Source: Pseudomonadales bacterium
Lineage (GTDB): Bacteria > Pseudomonadota > Gammaproteobacteria > Pseudomonadales > JAHRWD01
Assembly (NCBI GenBank): GCA_016763075.1
Contig: JAESUM010000083.1
Location: forward strand, 1-36,341
Length of the DNA: 36,341 bases
Direction of reading: 5' to 3'
The notes below the pieces were generated by a model that saw nothing but the letters and a program-made list of their open reading frames with translations, was not told the origin of the DNA and ran no database searches. Made by a program: the position numbers and the translations under genes. Positions within the stretch are counted from its first letter, which is position 1. Each line of letters begins with the position of its first letter. Positions 1-8,693 of the stretch are shown one piece after another.

Positions 1-772
1 CTGTGTCTACCAACCATGGCATTAGAGAAGCGTTTTCTACTGGGTCCCAAAACCACCAGCCGCCCCAGCCTAATTCGTAATAGGCCCACCAACTGCCTAA
101 GGTGATGCCAAGGGTTAAAAACACCCACGCAATGTTGGTCCATGGGCGCGACCAACGAGCCCACGAGGCATCGAGCCGGCCACTTAATAAAGCAGCGATC
201 GCAAAACTAAAGGCAACCGAAAACCCAACGTAACCTGCATATAGCATGGGTGGATGAACAATGAGCCCAAAGTCTTGTAGTAGCGGGTTGAGATCGTTGC
301 CATCTAAAGGGAAGTCGGGAAGAAACCGCAAAAATGGATTGGATGAATCCAGCAAAAATAGCTGAAACCCAACGCTGATCAAACCCATGACCGACAGCAC
401 CATAGCGCGAATATCGTTGGGTAAATTACGGCTAAAGCAGCTCACCGCAAAAGCCCACCCCGAAAGAATAAGCGCCCAAAGCAGCAACGAGCCTTCGTGT
501 GCGCCCCAAACCGCGGTGATTTTATACACCATAGGTAAAGAGCGATTAGAGTTACTGGCGACGTAAACCACTGAAAAGTCATCGACTGCAAAGGACCAGG
601 CCAGTGCTCCAAAGCTAATGGAGATAAACAGTAATTGCGCCGTGACTAATGGTTTTGCTAACCAAAGCAATAAATCGTTATTTCTATACACCCCGAGCAT
701 GGGTAAAACACCCAGGGCCACGCTAAAACAAAAAGATAAGATTAGAGCAAAATGCCCGAGCTCTGGAATCAT
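1..772 (-). CDS. ccmF: Cytochrome c maturation protein CcmF, N-terminal part (cut by window edge)
   Basis: CcmF is the membrane subunit of the haem lyase that ligates haem from holo-CcmE to apocytochrome c in the periplasm. About 257 codons are present, starting at an ATG at 772 ([14 protein letters not shown]...) and running off the left edge without a stop. The tryptophan-rich haem-handling motif of the CcmC/CcmF family, [18 protein letters not shown], is readable close to the edge at about 15-70, preceded by several hydrophobic membrane segments. The start overlaps the ccmE stop by four bases (ATGA), which indicates translational coupling. The gene is sixth in a ccmABCDEF order, so the family call is secure. 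Only the completeness of the gene is unknown. Confidence 0.96.
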   Translation of the reverse strand, partial: MIPELGHFALILSFCFSVALGVLPMLGVYRNNDLLLWLAKPLVTAQLLFISISFGALAWSFAVDDFSVVYVASNSNRSLPMVYKITAVWGAHEGSLLLWALILSGWAFAVSCFSRNLPNDIRAMVLSVMGLISVGFQLFLLDSSNPFLRFLPDFPLDGNDLNPLLQDFGLIVHPPMLYAGYVGFSVAFSFAIAALLSGRLDASWARWSRPWTNIAWVFLTLGITLGSWWAYYELGWGGWWFWDPVENASLMPWLVDT

Positions 773-1224
773 GGTTTGGAATACGCTCCGGTGCGACTTA
801 CACCCTCTTTTTCAAGCATATCTGCAACCTCTGGTGGCATGTACTTTTCATCGTGTTTTGCGAGTACTTCAGATGCTTGAAAGTGCCCGTGCTGGTTTAG
901 TTTACCGGTAGCTACAATGCCTTGACCTTCACGAAACAAGTCTGGCAATACTCGGTCATAATGCACCACCAAGCTGTGCTTAAAGTTGGTGACTGTAAAT
1001 TGTACTTTAAGCGAGTCTGCTTCACGCTGTACGCTACCCACGGCAACCATTCCGCCAACCCGGATACGTTTATTGACGGGGGCTTCTCCTGCGGCAACTT
1101 GGCTGGGTGAATAAAACAGATTAATGTTTTCATTAAGCGCATAGATCACCAGCGCCGCAGCGGCTGAAAAAACCGTCACGCCTAACAAGACAATAATTAA
1201 ACGTTTCTTATGAACTGAATTCAT
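769..1224 (-). CDS. ccmE: Haem chaperone CcmE
   Basis: Periplasmic haem chaperone that binds haem covalently and passes it to the CcmF/H lyase. The protein has 151 residues, the usual size. An N-terminal membrane anchor lies at about residues 8-30 and is followed by an OB-fold domain. The haem-attachment histidine is visible as H124 in [13 protein letters not shown], with the haem-stabilising tyrosine Y128 four residues on. It overlaps ccmF by four bases and shares one base with ccmD (TAATG junction), so it lies in the middle of one transcriptional unit. Nothing is unusual. Confidence 0.97.
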   Translation of the reverse strand: MNSVHKKRLIIVLLGVTVFSAAAALVIYALNENINLFYSPSQVAAGEAPVNKRIRVGGMVAVGSVQREADSLKVQFTVTNFKHSLVVHYDRVLPDLFREGQGIVATGKLNQHGHFQASEVLAKHDEKYMPPEVADMLEKEGVSRTGAYSKP

Positions 1225-1415
1225 TACTTTGGTGTTCTCTTACGTTGTTGTTCGCGGCGTAGTTTGGCGCGTTGCTTGGCCATCACACTGCGCTTATTTA
1301 AAACCGGTAACAATAGATTTAACGACAAAACCAATATGCCAATGGCATAGGCACTCCAGACATAAAGACCGTGGGTGCCCATGGCTATAAATGCTTCAAA
1401 GCTTTCAAAATACAT
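1224..1415 (-). CDS. ccmD: Haem exporter small subunit CcmD
   Basis: CcmD is a small single-span inner-membrane protein needed to release holo-CcmE from the CcmABC complex. The 63-residue product shows the family pattern: a short N-terminal segment ([16 protein letters not shown]), one hydrophobic helix at about residues 18-38, then a strongly basic cytoplasmic tail rich in Lys, Arg and Gln. Its position between ccmC and ccmE is diagnostic. The stop shares a base with the ccmE start, and ccmC ends five bases upstream. Confidence 0.93.
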   Translation of the reverse strand: MYFESFEAFIAMGTHGLYVWSAYAIGILVLSLNLLLPVLNKRSVMAKQRAKLRREQQRKRTPK

Positions 1416-1420
1416 GGGTA

Positions 1421-2215
1421 TTACTGACCGCTCCCGTTGTGACCTGCTGGGGTGCCGGTATTGCTAGAGTTTGTACTGCCGGATGCTTCAACCAGTTTGC
1501 GCACCCAATTGGTCTTGTGTTCGCGCACTAAGATCTCGTTACGGGTTCGCATGATTAACACCACGGTAAAAATAAGATAAAACGCCAATACCATAATGAG
1601 CAGAGGTAACCACATCTCTACCGGCATGGCGGGTTTTTCGGTTAGCGTAAACGTGGCGGGTTGGTGCAATGTGTTCCACCATTCCACAGAGTATTTAATG
1701 ATAGGAATGTTCACTACGCCAACTAACGCAAGCAGTGCGCCGGCACGTGCAGCTCCGCTTGGGTTAGCAATCGCGGCCTGCAAAGCAATGACGCCAAAAT
1801 AAAGAAACAGCAAAATAAGCATAGAAGTACTGCGAGCATCCCATACCCACCAAGTACCCCAGGTTGGATAACCCCAAATACCGCCGGTTACTAGCGCTAG
1901 AAATGTCACGGAAGCACCAAAGGGCGCAATACACTTGAGCACCATTTCAGCCAGTTTTATGCGCCAAATGAGCACCACAGCCCCAGCCACTGACATCGAC
2001 ATATAGCAAGACTGGGCCAAAATAGCCGCAGGCACATGAATATACATAATGCGAAAGCTATTGCCCTGCTGGTAATCTGCCGGAGCAAAAGCCAGCCCCA
2101 TGACCAAACCTGTGGTTAAAAAGCAGGCGGCAGCAGCGGCTATCCATGGCAGCCACCGGCCACTGATTTGGTAAAACCATTTTGGCGAAGAGAGTTTATG
2201 AAACCAGGTCCACAT
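1421..2215 (-). CDS. ccmC: Haem transporter/handling protein CcmC
   Basis: CcmC presents haem to CcmE at the periplasmic face of the inner membrane. The 264-residue protein has about six hydrophobic segments and the family tryptophan-rich WWD-type motif ([15 protein letters not shown]), with a second conserved segment [12 protein letters not shown] polar Ser/Gly/Asn-rich C-terminal tail (about residues 240-264) extends the usual core and probably has no catalytic role. It sits directly before ccmD, and 101 bases separate it from ccmB upstream. Confidence 0.96.
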   Translation of the reverse strand: MWTWFHKLSSPKWFYQISGRWLPWIAAAAACFLTTGLVMGLAFAPADYQQGNSFRIMYIHVPAAILAQSCYMSMSVAGAVVLIWRIKLAEMVLKCIAPFGASVTFLALVTGGIWGYPTWGTWWVWDARSTSMLILLFLYFGVIALQAAIANPSGAARAGALLALVGVVNIPIIKYSVEWWNTLHQPATFTLTEKPAMPVEMWLPLLIMVLAFYLIFTVVLIMRTRNEILVREHKTNWVRKLVEASGSTNSSNTGTPAGHNGSGQ

Positions 2216-2316
2216 AAATTGTTGAATCTACGTCCGTTTTATACCAAGTACCGGTGCGGCATTTGCGCCACCGGCCACTAAATTGAAATACTAGCTTGCA
2301 ATACTAAGTATTAATT

Positions 2317-2997
2317 CTAATTGTTAATGCTGATTTTTAAAGCCGCTGCGGTAGCTATTGGTGTAACCAACAACGCAATTAATAACATTGCAGAGAGCAT
2401 GGCCAGCTGTCCGTTGTATTGCATGGCCAATGTTGCAGCTTCAATTGCGCCGGTGCCAAACACCAATATAGGTATAAAGAGTGGCAACACAATCAGCGAA
2501 AGCAACACACCACCGCGGTGCAACCCAACGGTTAAGGCCGCGCCTATTGCACCTATTAAGCTAATAATTGGCGTACCCAGCAACAGGGTTAATAGCAGTG
2601 CTCTGTAGCCTTCTGCGGGTAGTTGCAGCATAGCCCCAAGCAGCGGCGCGAGCAGTATAATCGGAAAAACAGTGGTAAACCAATGGGTCAATACCTTTAC
2701 TAAAATCAGCACTGCTAATGGTGATGGAGTTATCAAAAGCTGCGCAAGCGAGCCGTCGTCAAAATCGTTTTTGAACAATGAGTCAAGTGACAGCATCATC
2801 GCTAATAGTGCAGCGATCCATATCACCGGGCCTGCTATTTTTGCTAAAAACTCAGGCTCAGGGCTAATACCCAGCGGAAACAACGTCACCACCATCAAAA
2901 AAAACACCAGCGGGTTGAGCACTTCAGCGGGATAACGCGCTGCAATGAGTAGCTCGCGCCCGATCATGGTTTTTATGCTGTACCAATACAAACTCAA
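2317..2997 (-). CDS. ccmB: Haem exporter ABC permease CcmB
   Basis: Membrane subunit of the CcmABC transporter, which drives release of haem-loaded CcmE. The 226-residue length is standard, with about six transmembrane helices. The sequence begins with a cytoplasmic stretch (MIGRELLIAARYPAEVLNP), characteristic of CcmB. Unlike many ccm operons, ccmA and ccmB do not overlap; 73 bases lie between the ccmA stop and the ccmB start. Assignment is by sequence and position. Confidence 0.95.
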   Translation of the reverse strand: MSLYWYSIKTMIGRELLIAARYPAEVLNPLVFFLMVVTLFPLGISPEPEFLAKIAGPVIWIAALLAMMLSLDSLFKNDFDDGSLAQLLITPSPLAVLILVKVLTHWFTTVFPIILLAPLLGAMLQLPAEGYRALLLTLLLGTPIISLIGAIGAALTVGLHRGGVLLSLIVLPLFIPILVFGTGAIEAATLAMQYNGQLAMLSAMLLIALLVTPIATAAALKISINN

Positions 2998-3070
2998 AAT
3001 TCCTTATTTCCTAATCATCAGAAGCTAAAAAAAAGCGCTGTAATAGTTGTTCGCTACGGTTGTTCAATGC

Positions 3071-3709
3071 CTAACCCAATACAATCCGTTGGGTTGGAAC
3101 AGTGAGCTGCATTTCTTGATGGGTTGTAATCATCACCATACCACCGCGCTGCGCATGCTTATTAATAGTCGCTTCAAGTGCTGCAACGCCGCTTTTATCA
3201 ATAGCCGTGAAGGGTTCGTCCAGTATCCAAAGCTTCTCGGCCGTTTGATGGTTGTCATCGTTTATCAGTAAACGCGCCAAACCTACCCGGCGTTTTTGCC
3301 CAGCCGAAAGGTGGCCACAAGGGATATCTTCAAAACCAGCCAAATTCGACGCGGCCAACGCTTCTTCAATTTGACCCACATCGCGCAAGCCTTTTAGGCT
3401 CATTAACCATTTTAGGTTTTCCCGCGCACTGAGGCTGTCTTTAATACCCGATTGGTGGCCTTGATACAGCATGGCTTGCTGATAAGTGCGTGCGCCACGG
3501 TTAATGGGTTTGTCTTGCCAGTAAACCTGTCCTTCTATTGGGTCAATTAGGCCAGATAGAATCTTTAACAACGTGGTTTTACCCGAGCCATTGGGCCCTT
3601 CGATATACACCACTTCGCCCGGCATAACAGAAAAACTCAGCTGTTCGAACAATAACAAGTCGTCATATTCAAACCGTAAATTTTCTGCCCGCAGTAGCGC
3701 TTGTGGCAA
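3071..3709 (-). CDS. ccmA: Haem exporter ATP-binding protein CcmA
   Basis: ATPase of the CcmABC complex. All ABC motifs are visible in the 212-residue protein: Walker A GPNGSGKTT at residues 38-46, signature LSAGQ at 134-138, Walker B LWILDEP at about 160-166, and an H-loop TTH near the C terminus. The chosen start is a TTG at 3709, because a good ribosome binding site (AAGAGGG) lies seven bases upstream and no ATG fits. This is the first gene of the ccm operon and is divergent from the FliK-like gene. Confidence 0.95.
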   Translation of the reverse strand: MPQALLRAENLRFEYDDLLLFEQLSFSVMPGEVVYIEGPNGSGKTTLLKILSGLIDPIEGQVYWQDKPINRGARTYQQAMLYQGHQSGIKDSLSARENLKWLMSLKGLRDVGQIEEALAASNLAGFEDIPCGHLSAGQKRRVGLARLLINDDNHQTAEKLWILDEPFTAIDKSGVAALEATINKHAQRGGMVMITTHQEMQLTVPTQRIVLG

Positions 3710-3767
3710 GATTAAACCCTCTTGAGAAACCAGTTGTCTGAAAAGCGCTGGAGCAATCGATCAAAAC

Positions 3768-3848
3768 GACCGGTTTAACCTGCGAAACGCTATAATTAAG
3801 TTTCACCATTATATAGATAGAACATAAGAGATAGAACCAACCCAACCG
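3768..3848. promoter_or_regulatory. Divergent promoter region between ccmA and the FliK-like gene
   Basis: The 139-base gap between the divergent starts contains a TATAAT on the plus strand at 3791-3796 and a TATAAT on the minus strand at 3808-3813. Each is oriented toward its own gene. Neither has a strong -35 match at normal spacing, so these are candidate -10 elements only. Confidence 0.35.
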
Positions 3849-5471
3849 ATGTCTAGCACTATTCCGCCAAGTAGTAGCCCTACCAACGCCCAAACGGTTA
3901 ATCCCGTTGTTCAGGCAGCTAAGGGCGTTTTGCCGAATCTTAAAACCGGTTCTATCTTGCTGGCACAGGTGGTGCGCACTGAAGCGCCCAACCCGGCGCA
4001 GTTAAAACAAGGCCTACAACGCATACAATTAAGGTTAGAGCGCCAGCTTATTTCTGTCAGCAGCAGTAAACCCATGCAGCCCGGCAGCACCGTGCGACTG
4101 CAAGTCACCGGCCCCAACCAATGGGCGCTGCTCCCTAACCTGGGTGCAGCAAAAACCACGCCTAATGACCTAAACGCATGGATGCAGGCACAACGGCAAT
4201 CACTGCCTACGCAAACCAAACTAGGCTCGGTAATTCGTAGCCTGCTTGCCCAGTCGTCTAATCTTGCTAACACCGCGCAAAACAGCGCGCTGAACCCATT
4301 GGCCAAAATACTGCTGGCCAGCAACCGTGAGCTACTTGCCTCGGTTTTGTCTAAACAAGATTTAAGCGACCCGGCCAAAATACTCAAAGCCATTAAAAAC
4401 AGCGGCCTAACCTTTGAGTCAAAAATATTAAAAGGTCATGCGCAAAGCGGTTCTAATGCCAACAAAACCTCAACGGCTGCAACCAATACGGCCCAGCAAC
4501 CAAGTGCCGCTACCCGTGGCGACCTTAAATCTATTTTGCTTAAAACCATTGCCCAATTGGAGCAAATAAAACCTGCTCAAGCCAAAGCACTTGCGGCTAC
4601 TCAGCAAAACCCTACGGCCAATAAAGCCGCGCAAGGTTCGGCTCATGCGACCCATGCCAAAAAAGGTACCGGGGCTTCTAAAAATGTGACCTCCAGTGTT
4701 GTAACGTCTAACACAGTGGCTAGAAACAAGAATGCAGAAGCGCCCGCGGCAAACCGGCCAGCAGCTGCCCAACCGCGCAGCGCAAATTTGGCACCGCTGG
4801 TGGCCACAAACACGGCCCCCAAAACGCCTGCTGCACCACAAGCGACTAGTTCAATGGCGGCCAGCATTAAGGCATCCGTAGCGGCGACGCAAACCATCAC
4901 CAACCAAGAAACCAAAAACTTGGCCGCTGGTAAAAACAGCCTTGAACAAGGCAATGCCGCCCAACCAGCACGAGCATCCGCTGAGCTACTAGACCTTGTG
5001 CTTAAACAACTGAACGGCGGCTTGGCCAAAATCCTGCTTCAGCAGCTTCAAACCATTGGGGCTCAACATCAATGGAGCACCCTGCCCAATATTCAAAACA
5101 GCTGGGTGCTAGATTTACCCGTGCTAAACAATCCCCATGTAGACTCATTCAATATTCGGGTAGACCAAGAAGAACCACAGCACAACCAAGAAAACAGCCA
5201 AACAGAAACCGGCTGGGTGGTTACCCTGCGGTTCGACTTAGACAAACTAGGCCCCATATCGGTAAAAGCACGCTTAGTAGGCTTACAGGTAAGCATGGAT
5301 ATTTGGTCACAACGACCGGCTGTATTAAGCATGATACAAAAAGAATTCAACCAACTTGAACACGCGTTAGTTGCAAAAGGCTTGGATGTTAAATCATTGA
5401 AATGCCATTCCGGAGAGTTAAAAGAACCCCGGCCAATTGTCGAGCGCTCGTTATTGCACATAGAAACCTGA
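3849..5471 (+). CDS. FliK-like protein with flagellar hook-length control C-terminal domain
   Basis: The 540-residue protein has the FliK/Flg_hook layout. A variable N-terminal half is followed by a long low-complexity linker rich in Ala, Thr, Asn, Gln and Lys (about residues 200-380), then a compact C-terminal domain (about 400-520). That domain contains WVVTLRFDLDKLGPISVKA and a helical segment VLSMIQKEFNQLEHALVAKGL, typical of the domain that interacts with FlhB in export substrate switching. No other flagellar gene is nearby. The gene next to ccmA in Pseudomonas-type genomes is a similar FliK-like protein distinct from the main FliK, and it is paired with a small FlhB-C-like protein as here. 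The domain call is firm; a role in hook length is not established. Confidence 0.85.
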   Translation: MSSTIPPSSSPTNAQTVNPVVQAAKGVLPNLKTGSILLAQVVRTEAPNPAQLKQGLQRIQLRLERQLISVSSSKPMQPGSTVRLQVTGPNQWALLPNLGAAKTTPNDLNAWMQAQRQSLPTQTKLGSVIRSLLAQSSNLANTAQNSALNPLAKILLASNRELLASVLSKQDLSDPAKILKAIKNSGLTFESKILKGHAQSGSNANKTSTAATNTAQQPSAATRGDLKSILLKTIAQLEQIKPAQAKALAATQQNPTANKAAQGSAHATHAKKGTGASKNVTSSVVTSNTVARNKNAEAPAANRPAAAQPRSANLAPLVATNTAPKTPAAPQATSSMAASIKASVAATQTITNQETKNLAAGKNSLEQGNAAQPARASAELLDLVLKQLNGGLAKILLQQLQTIGAQHQWSTLPNIQNSWVLDLPVLNNPHVDSFNIRVDQEEPQHNQENSQTETGWVVTLRFDLDKLGPISVKARLVGLQVSMDIWSQRPAVLSMIQKEFNQLEHALVAKGLDVKSLKCHSGELKEPRPIVERSLLHIET

Positions 5472-5502
5472 TTCACTGATAGGATTCCAACCCTAAGCAC
5501 GC

Positions 5503-5832
5503 ATGAAGAAAAAAGCTCCCAACAAAACAGCAAACCAAGCCAGCGCATTAAGTTACGACGGCAACAATGCGCCTATAATAAGCGCAGCAGGAATAGACGC
5601 CACCGCCGAACAAATAATAGAAATAGCAAAATTTCATGAAATCCCTATTTACCAAAACCCAGAGCTTGCAAAGCTACTGGCACAAATAGAAATTGGCGAC
5701 GAAATACCCGAAATGCTCTATCTCATCATTGCCGAAATACTCGCACTGGCCTACCGCCTGCAAGACAAAGTACCCGACGGCTGGCAACCACCCGATGATG
5801 AAATAAAAATAATAGAAGGACCTGCCAGTTGA
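5503..5832 (+). CDS. FlhB C-terminal-domain homologue (FhlB/EscU-like, no membrane part)
   Basis: This 109-residue soluble protein corresponds only to the cytoplasmic C-terminal domain of FlhB/YscU-family export switch proteins. It has the recognisable stretch APIISAAGIDATAEQIIEIA, then IPIYQNPELAKLLAQIEIGD and EIPEMLYLIIAEILALAYRL. The four membrane helices of FlhB are absent, and so is the NPTH autocleavage motif: the sequence around residues 18-22 reads ALSYDGNNAP where the region after NPTH would be. It lies 31 bases after the FliK-like gene in the same direction, so the two are probably co-transcribed. Such paralogues are known, but their function is poorly defined. It may substitute for or compete with the cleaved FlhB fragment. 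Confidence 0.85.
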   Translation: MKKKAPNKTANQASALSYDGNNAPIISAAGIDATAEQIIEIAKFHEIPIYQNPELAKLLAQIEIGDEIPEMLYLIIAEILALAYRLQDKVPDGWQPPDDEIKIIEGPAS

Positions 5833-5860
5833 AACCCAGCACCAAATCGAAAATAATCAT

Positions 5861-5891
5861 GCGAATAAAAATACACAATAGGGATATTCGC
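5861..5891 (+). promoter_or_regulatory. Inverted repeat enclosing the ribosome binding site of the GalT-like gene
   Basis: The arms GCGAATA (5861-5867) and TATTCGC (5885-5891) are perfect complements. They flank a 17-base loop that contains the likely Shine-Dalgarno (AGGGA), and they end one base before the ATG at 5893. The hairpin could mask or present the start, or the repeat could be an operator. It is a structural observation only. Confidence 0.35.
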
Positions 5892-5892
5892 C

Positions 5893-6945
5893 ATGACCTT
5901 GCCAATCCAATATCGCAAAGACAAAAAACACACCGAATTTCTTGACCCCCGTAACGAATACAAACTCTCCGAAGTAGAAACCGAAATACGCTACGACCCA
6001 CTCACGGGTAACAGCAGCCGAATTTGCCATTTCTCGCGGGACAAAATGGACCCGCCCGATCTTACCGAAATGGTAAAAGCCTCCACCGGGTTTTGCCCAT
6101 TCTGCCCAGAACATATCGATACCGTTACACCCAAATACCCAGAAAGCTTCCTTGAAGGCGGCCGCCTTTCACTGGGCGATGCAAAATTATTCCCCAACCT
6201 GTTCCCCTATGACGACGTATCCGCGCTAGCCATCATTAGCAGCCAGCACTACCTGCCAATGGACAACATGCCCATACAAGCATTGACCGACGGCATCGGC
6301 ATTGCCCGCGAATTCTTCCTTAAAAAAGACAACAGCCAAACTCAAGGAAAAGAGTTTTACAGCATGGTGACCTGGAACTACATGCCACCGGCGGGTAGCT
6401 CGCTCATCCACCCTCACCTGCAAGTGCTGCACACCAGCAACCCCGGCAATGCGCTACGCCGAGAAATAGAGGCTGAAAACGCCTACTACGCAGAACACCA
6501 AAGCAACTACATGCAAGACCTGATCAAATCCGAACAACAATCCGACGAGCGCTGGGTAGGCAGCCACGGTGCCGCGCAGTGGTTTGTACCCTTCTCCCCA
6601 ACAGGAATAATTGGTGATGTGATTGCCGCCTTCCCCGGCAAAGCCACACTGGCCGACCTAAGCACAGACGACATTCACGAATTCGCCGAAGGCATGAACA
6701 ACATCCTAAAAACATTCAGCGAATATGGTTTATGGAGCTACAACTTTGGCTTCTTCCCAGCAGCGGACGGCAGCGACTCAGAAAAACATACACTCTACGC
6801 ACGAATTGTCCCGCGTATATTTGTAAACCCCATGACCAATGCCGGTGATGCATCCTATATGCAGTTTTTAATTGAGGAGCGCGTGGCGATGGTTTATCCG
6901 GAGGTTACAGCACAGCGGTTACGTGATGGGTGGAAGTTTGATTAG
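5893..6945 (+). CDS. HIT-superfamily hexose-1-phosphate nucleotidylyltransferase (GalT-like)
   Basis: The 350-residue protein resembles galactose-1-phosphate uridylyltransferase and related HIT-fold nucleotidyltransferases. A CPFC motif at residues 68-71 matches the GalT zinc-site pattern, NLFPY lies at 102-106, and the catalytic histidine motif reads SSLIHPHLQV with H163-P-H165-L-Q167. Canonical GalT has HPHGQ, so the residue after the active histidine differs. A further SEKHTLYARIVPRI segment lies near residue 295. No galK, galE or galM is nearby, so it is more likely a distinct sugar-phosphate uridylyl/adenylyl transferase or phosphorylase than a Leloir enzyme. Spacing (60 bases) allows read-through from the FlhB-like gene. 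Confidence 0.75.
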   Translation: MTLPIQYRKDKKHTEFLDPRNEYKLSEVETEIRYDPLTGNSSRICHFSRDKMDPPDLTEMVKASTGFCPFCPEHIDTVTPKYPESFLEGGRLSLGDAKLFPNLFPYDDVSALAIISSQHYLPMDNMPIQALTDGIGIAREFFLKKDNSQTQGKEFYSMVTWNYMPPAGSSLIHPHLQVLHTSNPGNALRREIEAENAYYAEHQSNYMQDLIKSEQQSDERWVGSHGAAQWFVPFSPTGIIGDVIAAFPGKATLADLSTDDIHEFAEGMNNILKTFSEYGLWSYNFGFFPAADGSDSEKHTLYARIVPRIFVNPMTNAGDASYMQFLIEERVAMVYPEVTAQRLRDGWKFD

Positions 6946-6980
6946 ATGTATTTTTTTGTAAACCGGCGCAAAATATCGAT

Positions 6981-7001
6981 CAATGAAGTCTGACCCCATT
7001 G
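6981..7001. repeat. RAYT-type end palindrome (imperfect, 21 bp)
   Basis: The 21-bp stretch is an imperfect palindrome: arm CAATGAAGTC (6981-6990), one central base, arm GACCCCATTG (6992-7001), with two mismatches. The GTCTGACCCC core resembles palindromes often found at the edges of RAYT/IS200-like transposase genes. Here it abuts directly on the truncated transposase remnant, so it probably marks its left end. Confidence 0.5.
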
Positions 7002-7464
7002 ATTGTCAATCATACCTACCAACGCACCGGCACACTCTGGGAAGGCCGTTACAAAGCGACACTGATTGATTCCGAACGTTACTTGCTGACCTGCTATCGA
7101 TATATTGAGCTCAACCCGGTTCGTGCTGAGGGTATGGTAGATCACCTGTCCAAGTACCCATGGTCTAGTTATCGGTACAATGCTATCGGGGAGCCAAACC
7201 CGTTGGTGAGCCCACACCCCGAATATTTAACGCTTGGGAAAACCCCGGAAGAGCGGCAAGGTGCCTACAGAGCACTATTCAAGGCCCGAATTGCCGAGAA
7301 GACGTTGGTGGAAATACGAGAATCCATTAATAAAAGGTTGGGTGTTGGGAAGTAGTCATTTCAAAGATAAGATAGCGCGAAAATTAAAATGCCCTGTCTC
7401 TCCGAGAGCAAGAGGTGGAGACCGTAAGTCGGAGAATTATAAACGCAAGACTGACATCAATTAA
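6999..7464 (+). pseudogene. REP-associated (RAYT/IS200-like) transposase remnant, N-truncated and frameshifted
   Basis: The first frame encodes the C-terminal half of a Y1-type REP-associated transposase, with the characteristic run QRTGTLWEGRYKATLIDSE, then YLLTCYRYIELNPVRAEGM and YPWSSYRYNAIGEPNPL. The N-terminal HUH motif that should precede this is absent, and only a palindrome and a stop lie immediately upstream. Near 7332-7335 an AAAA run shifts the frame. Removing one A joins ESINK to GWVLGSSHFKDKIARKLKCP, the expected family C terminus, ending at a TAA at 7462-7464. It is therefore an inactive remnant with two independent lesions. Confidence 0.85.
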
Positions 7465-7466
7465 AA

Positions 7467-8693
7467 TGTAGTAGCTCAAACCTGAGCTGATAGTTAGCCG
7501 TTCTATGTTGGCGCGTGTCAGTTTAGAATTGAGCTGAATTTTTCACCGCCCAAATCGATTTACCATCCAGTAAAGTATCCATTGGCGCTCTGGTGCAACA
7601 CATCTTGCCTTGATGAATTCTTTCATAGTTATAGTATCCATCCATGCGCACCCACGCACTTCGTGGGGCAGGCTCTCTAGATTTTTTTACAGCGCCTCTA
7701 GCTTTCATCATAGTTTTTTTCAGAATGCCACCTGATAAAATTCGTTCAATATTGTTTTGTGGAAACGCTCGCAGACGCCATTGGTCTGTAGTGACATCGC
7801 TTTTGTTTTGGTGTGAGCAATGTCATTTATCGGCAGGTAAAACTGATCATCATATTGGCCTACCCGATCACAAACTCCGTTCCACGGTCCATCAGAATAC
7901 GAAGTATGGGTAATGGTTGCTGCTCGAAAAAAGGCAATACTTTATCGTTGAGCACATAAGCGGCTGTGATGGGCATCTTGGCCAAATAGAGTGTACACAA
8001 GGCTATTTTGCTGTAGGTATCGACAAAGGTATGTTGATAAATACGCCCAACACTCTTGAGCCCCCCCCTAAAAAGGTCTCTTGAGAGCCCAGATACCCAG
8101 CGTGTGCAGTTTCAATCTCGCCACAAGCCTCATCGCCTTGCTTCTTTTTCTCAAAAAAAGCCACTTGAGCATCGCTGAGGATAATGCTGTTACAGGCCAC
8201 CTTGGCTTCTAGGCCCATCAGCCGCTTTTTAAAATCCTCCAGATTGTGGCGAACCCAGATTGAACGAACACCGCTGCCGGATACAAATACACCAACCTTA
8301 CGCAGCGCATGGCCGGTACGGTGCTGGCCATGCGCGGGCTAATCTACCGCATACAGCGACAATAGCCTGCTCTGTCGCCTCATCGGCGCCCACCCTGCCC
8401 TTAGGTTTGGCGCTCTACGGCTATTGTTGATGAGCGTATCAATATCCCATTTTGTACAAGCTCTTGATCCCTGTAAAACGTACCACGAGAAACGTCCATA
8501 ATTTTACAGGCCTTCAATACATTGCTCAGTTCTTCTGCCAGGTTAAGCAAGCCTGCTTTGTGTTTGATGATTGGATTGCTAGTATGGATCATGAGAGTTA
8601 CCTTTTTGCTTTGATTTAAGACTCGATGCCTTTATTACAATGGGTAACTTTCTCTTTTTAAAAGAGGTGTCAGATTAAACCGGAACGAATACA
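7467..8693 (-). mobile_element. Degenerate IS481-family insertion sequence
   Basis: The element is about 1.23 kb. The proposed left end begins TGTAGTAGCTC at 7467. The right end finishes GAACGAATACA at 8693. Read inward to outward, the two ends align imperfectly over about 26 bases (7467-7492 and 8668-8693, TATCAG versus TGTCAG at their inner edges) and both terminate in TACA, matching the TGT...ACA ends of IS481 elements. No clear target duplication is visible. The left end lies two bases after the RAYT remnant stop, so the IS inserted at or beside that remnant. Confidence 0.7.
7523..8592 (-). pseudogene. IS481-family DDE transposase, multiply frameshifted
   Basis: Read on the minus strand, the gene starts at an ATG at 8592 with a helix-turn-helix region (NPIIKHKAGLLNLAEELSNV then SRGTFYRDQELV). 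It continues in shifted frames with QGDEACGEIETAHAGYLGSQ (about 8130-8090), a VDTYSKIA segment (about 8020), LMDRGTEF (about 7890), QTNGVCERFHKTILNEFYQ (about 7780-7725), and a C terminus YNYERIHQGKMCCTRAPMDT ending at 7523. All three DDE-type acidic residues can still be found, but in different frames. The ORF is broken at several places, so it is non-functional. Confidence 0.9.

Noticed and set aside
618-911. 97-codon plus-strand frame across the ccmF/ccmE junction
   Set aside because: It overlaps two well-supported genes on the other strand and has no recognisable sequence.
3911-4393. 160-codon open frame antisense to the FliK-like gene
   Set aside because: It is a shadow of a biased low-complexity coding sequence; it has no family features, and the sense strand carries a recognisable domain.
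4470-5029. Two overlapping antisense frames in the FliK-like linker region
   Set aside because: They are Cys/Arg/Ala-rich and arise from the repetitive Ala/Thr/Gln codons of the sense gene.
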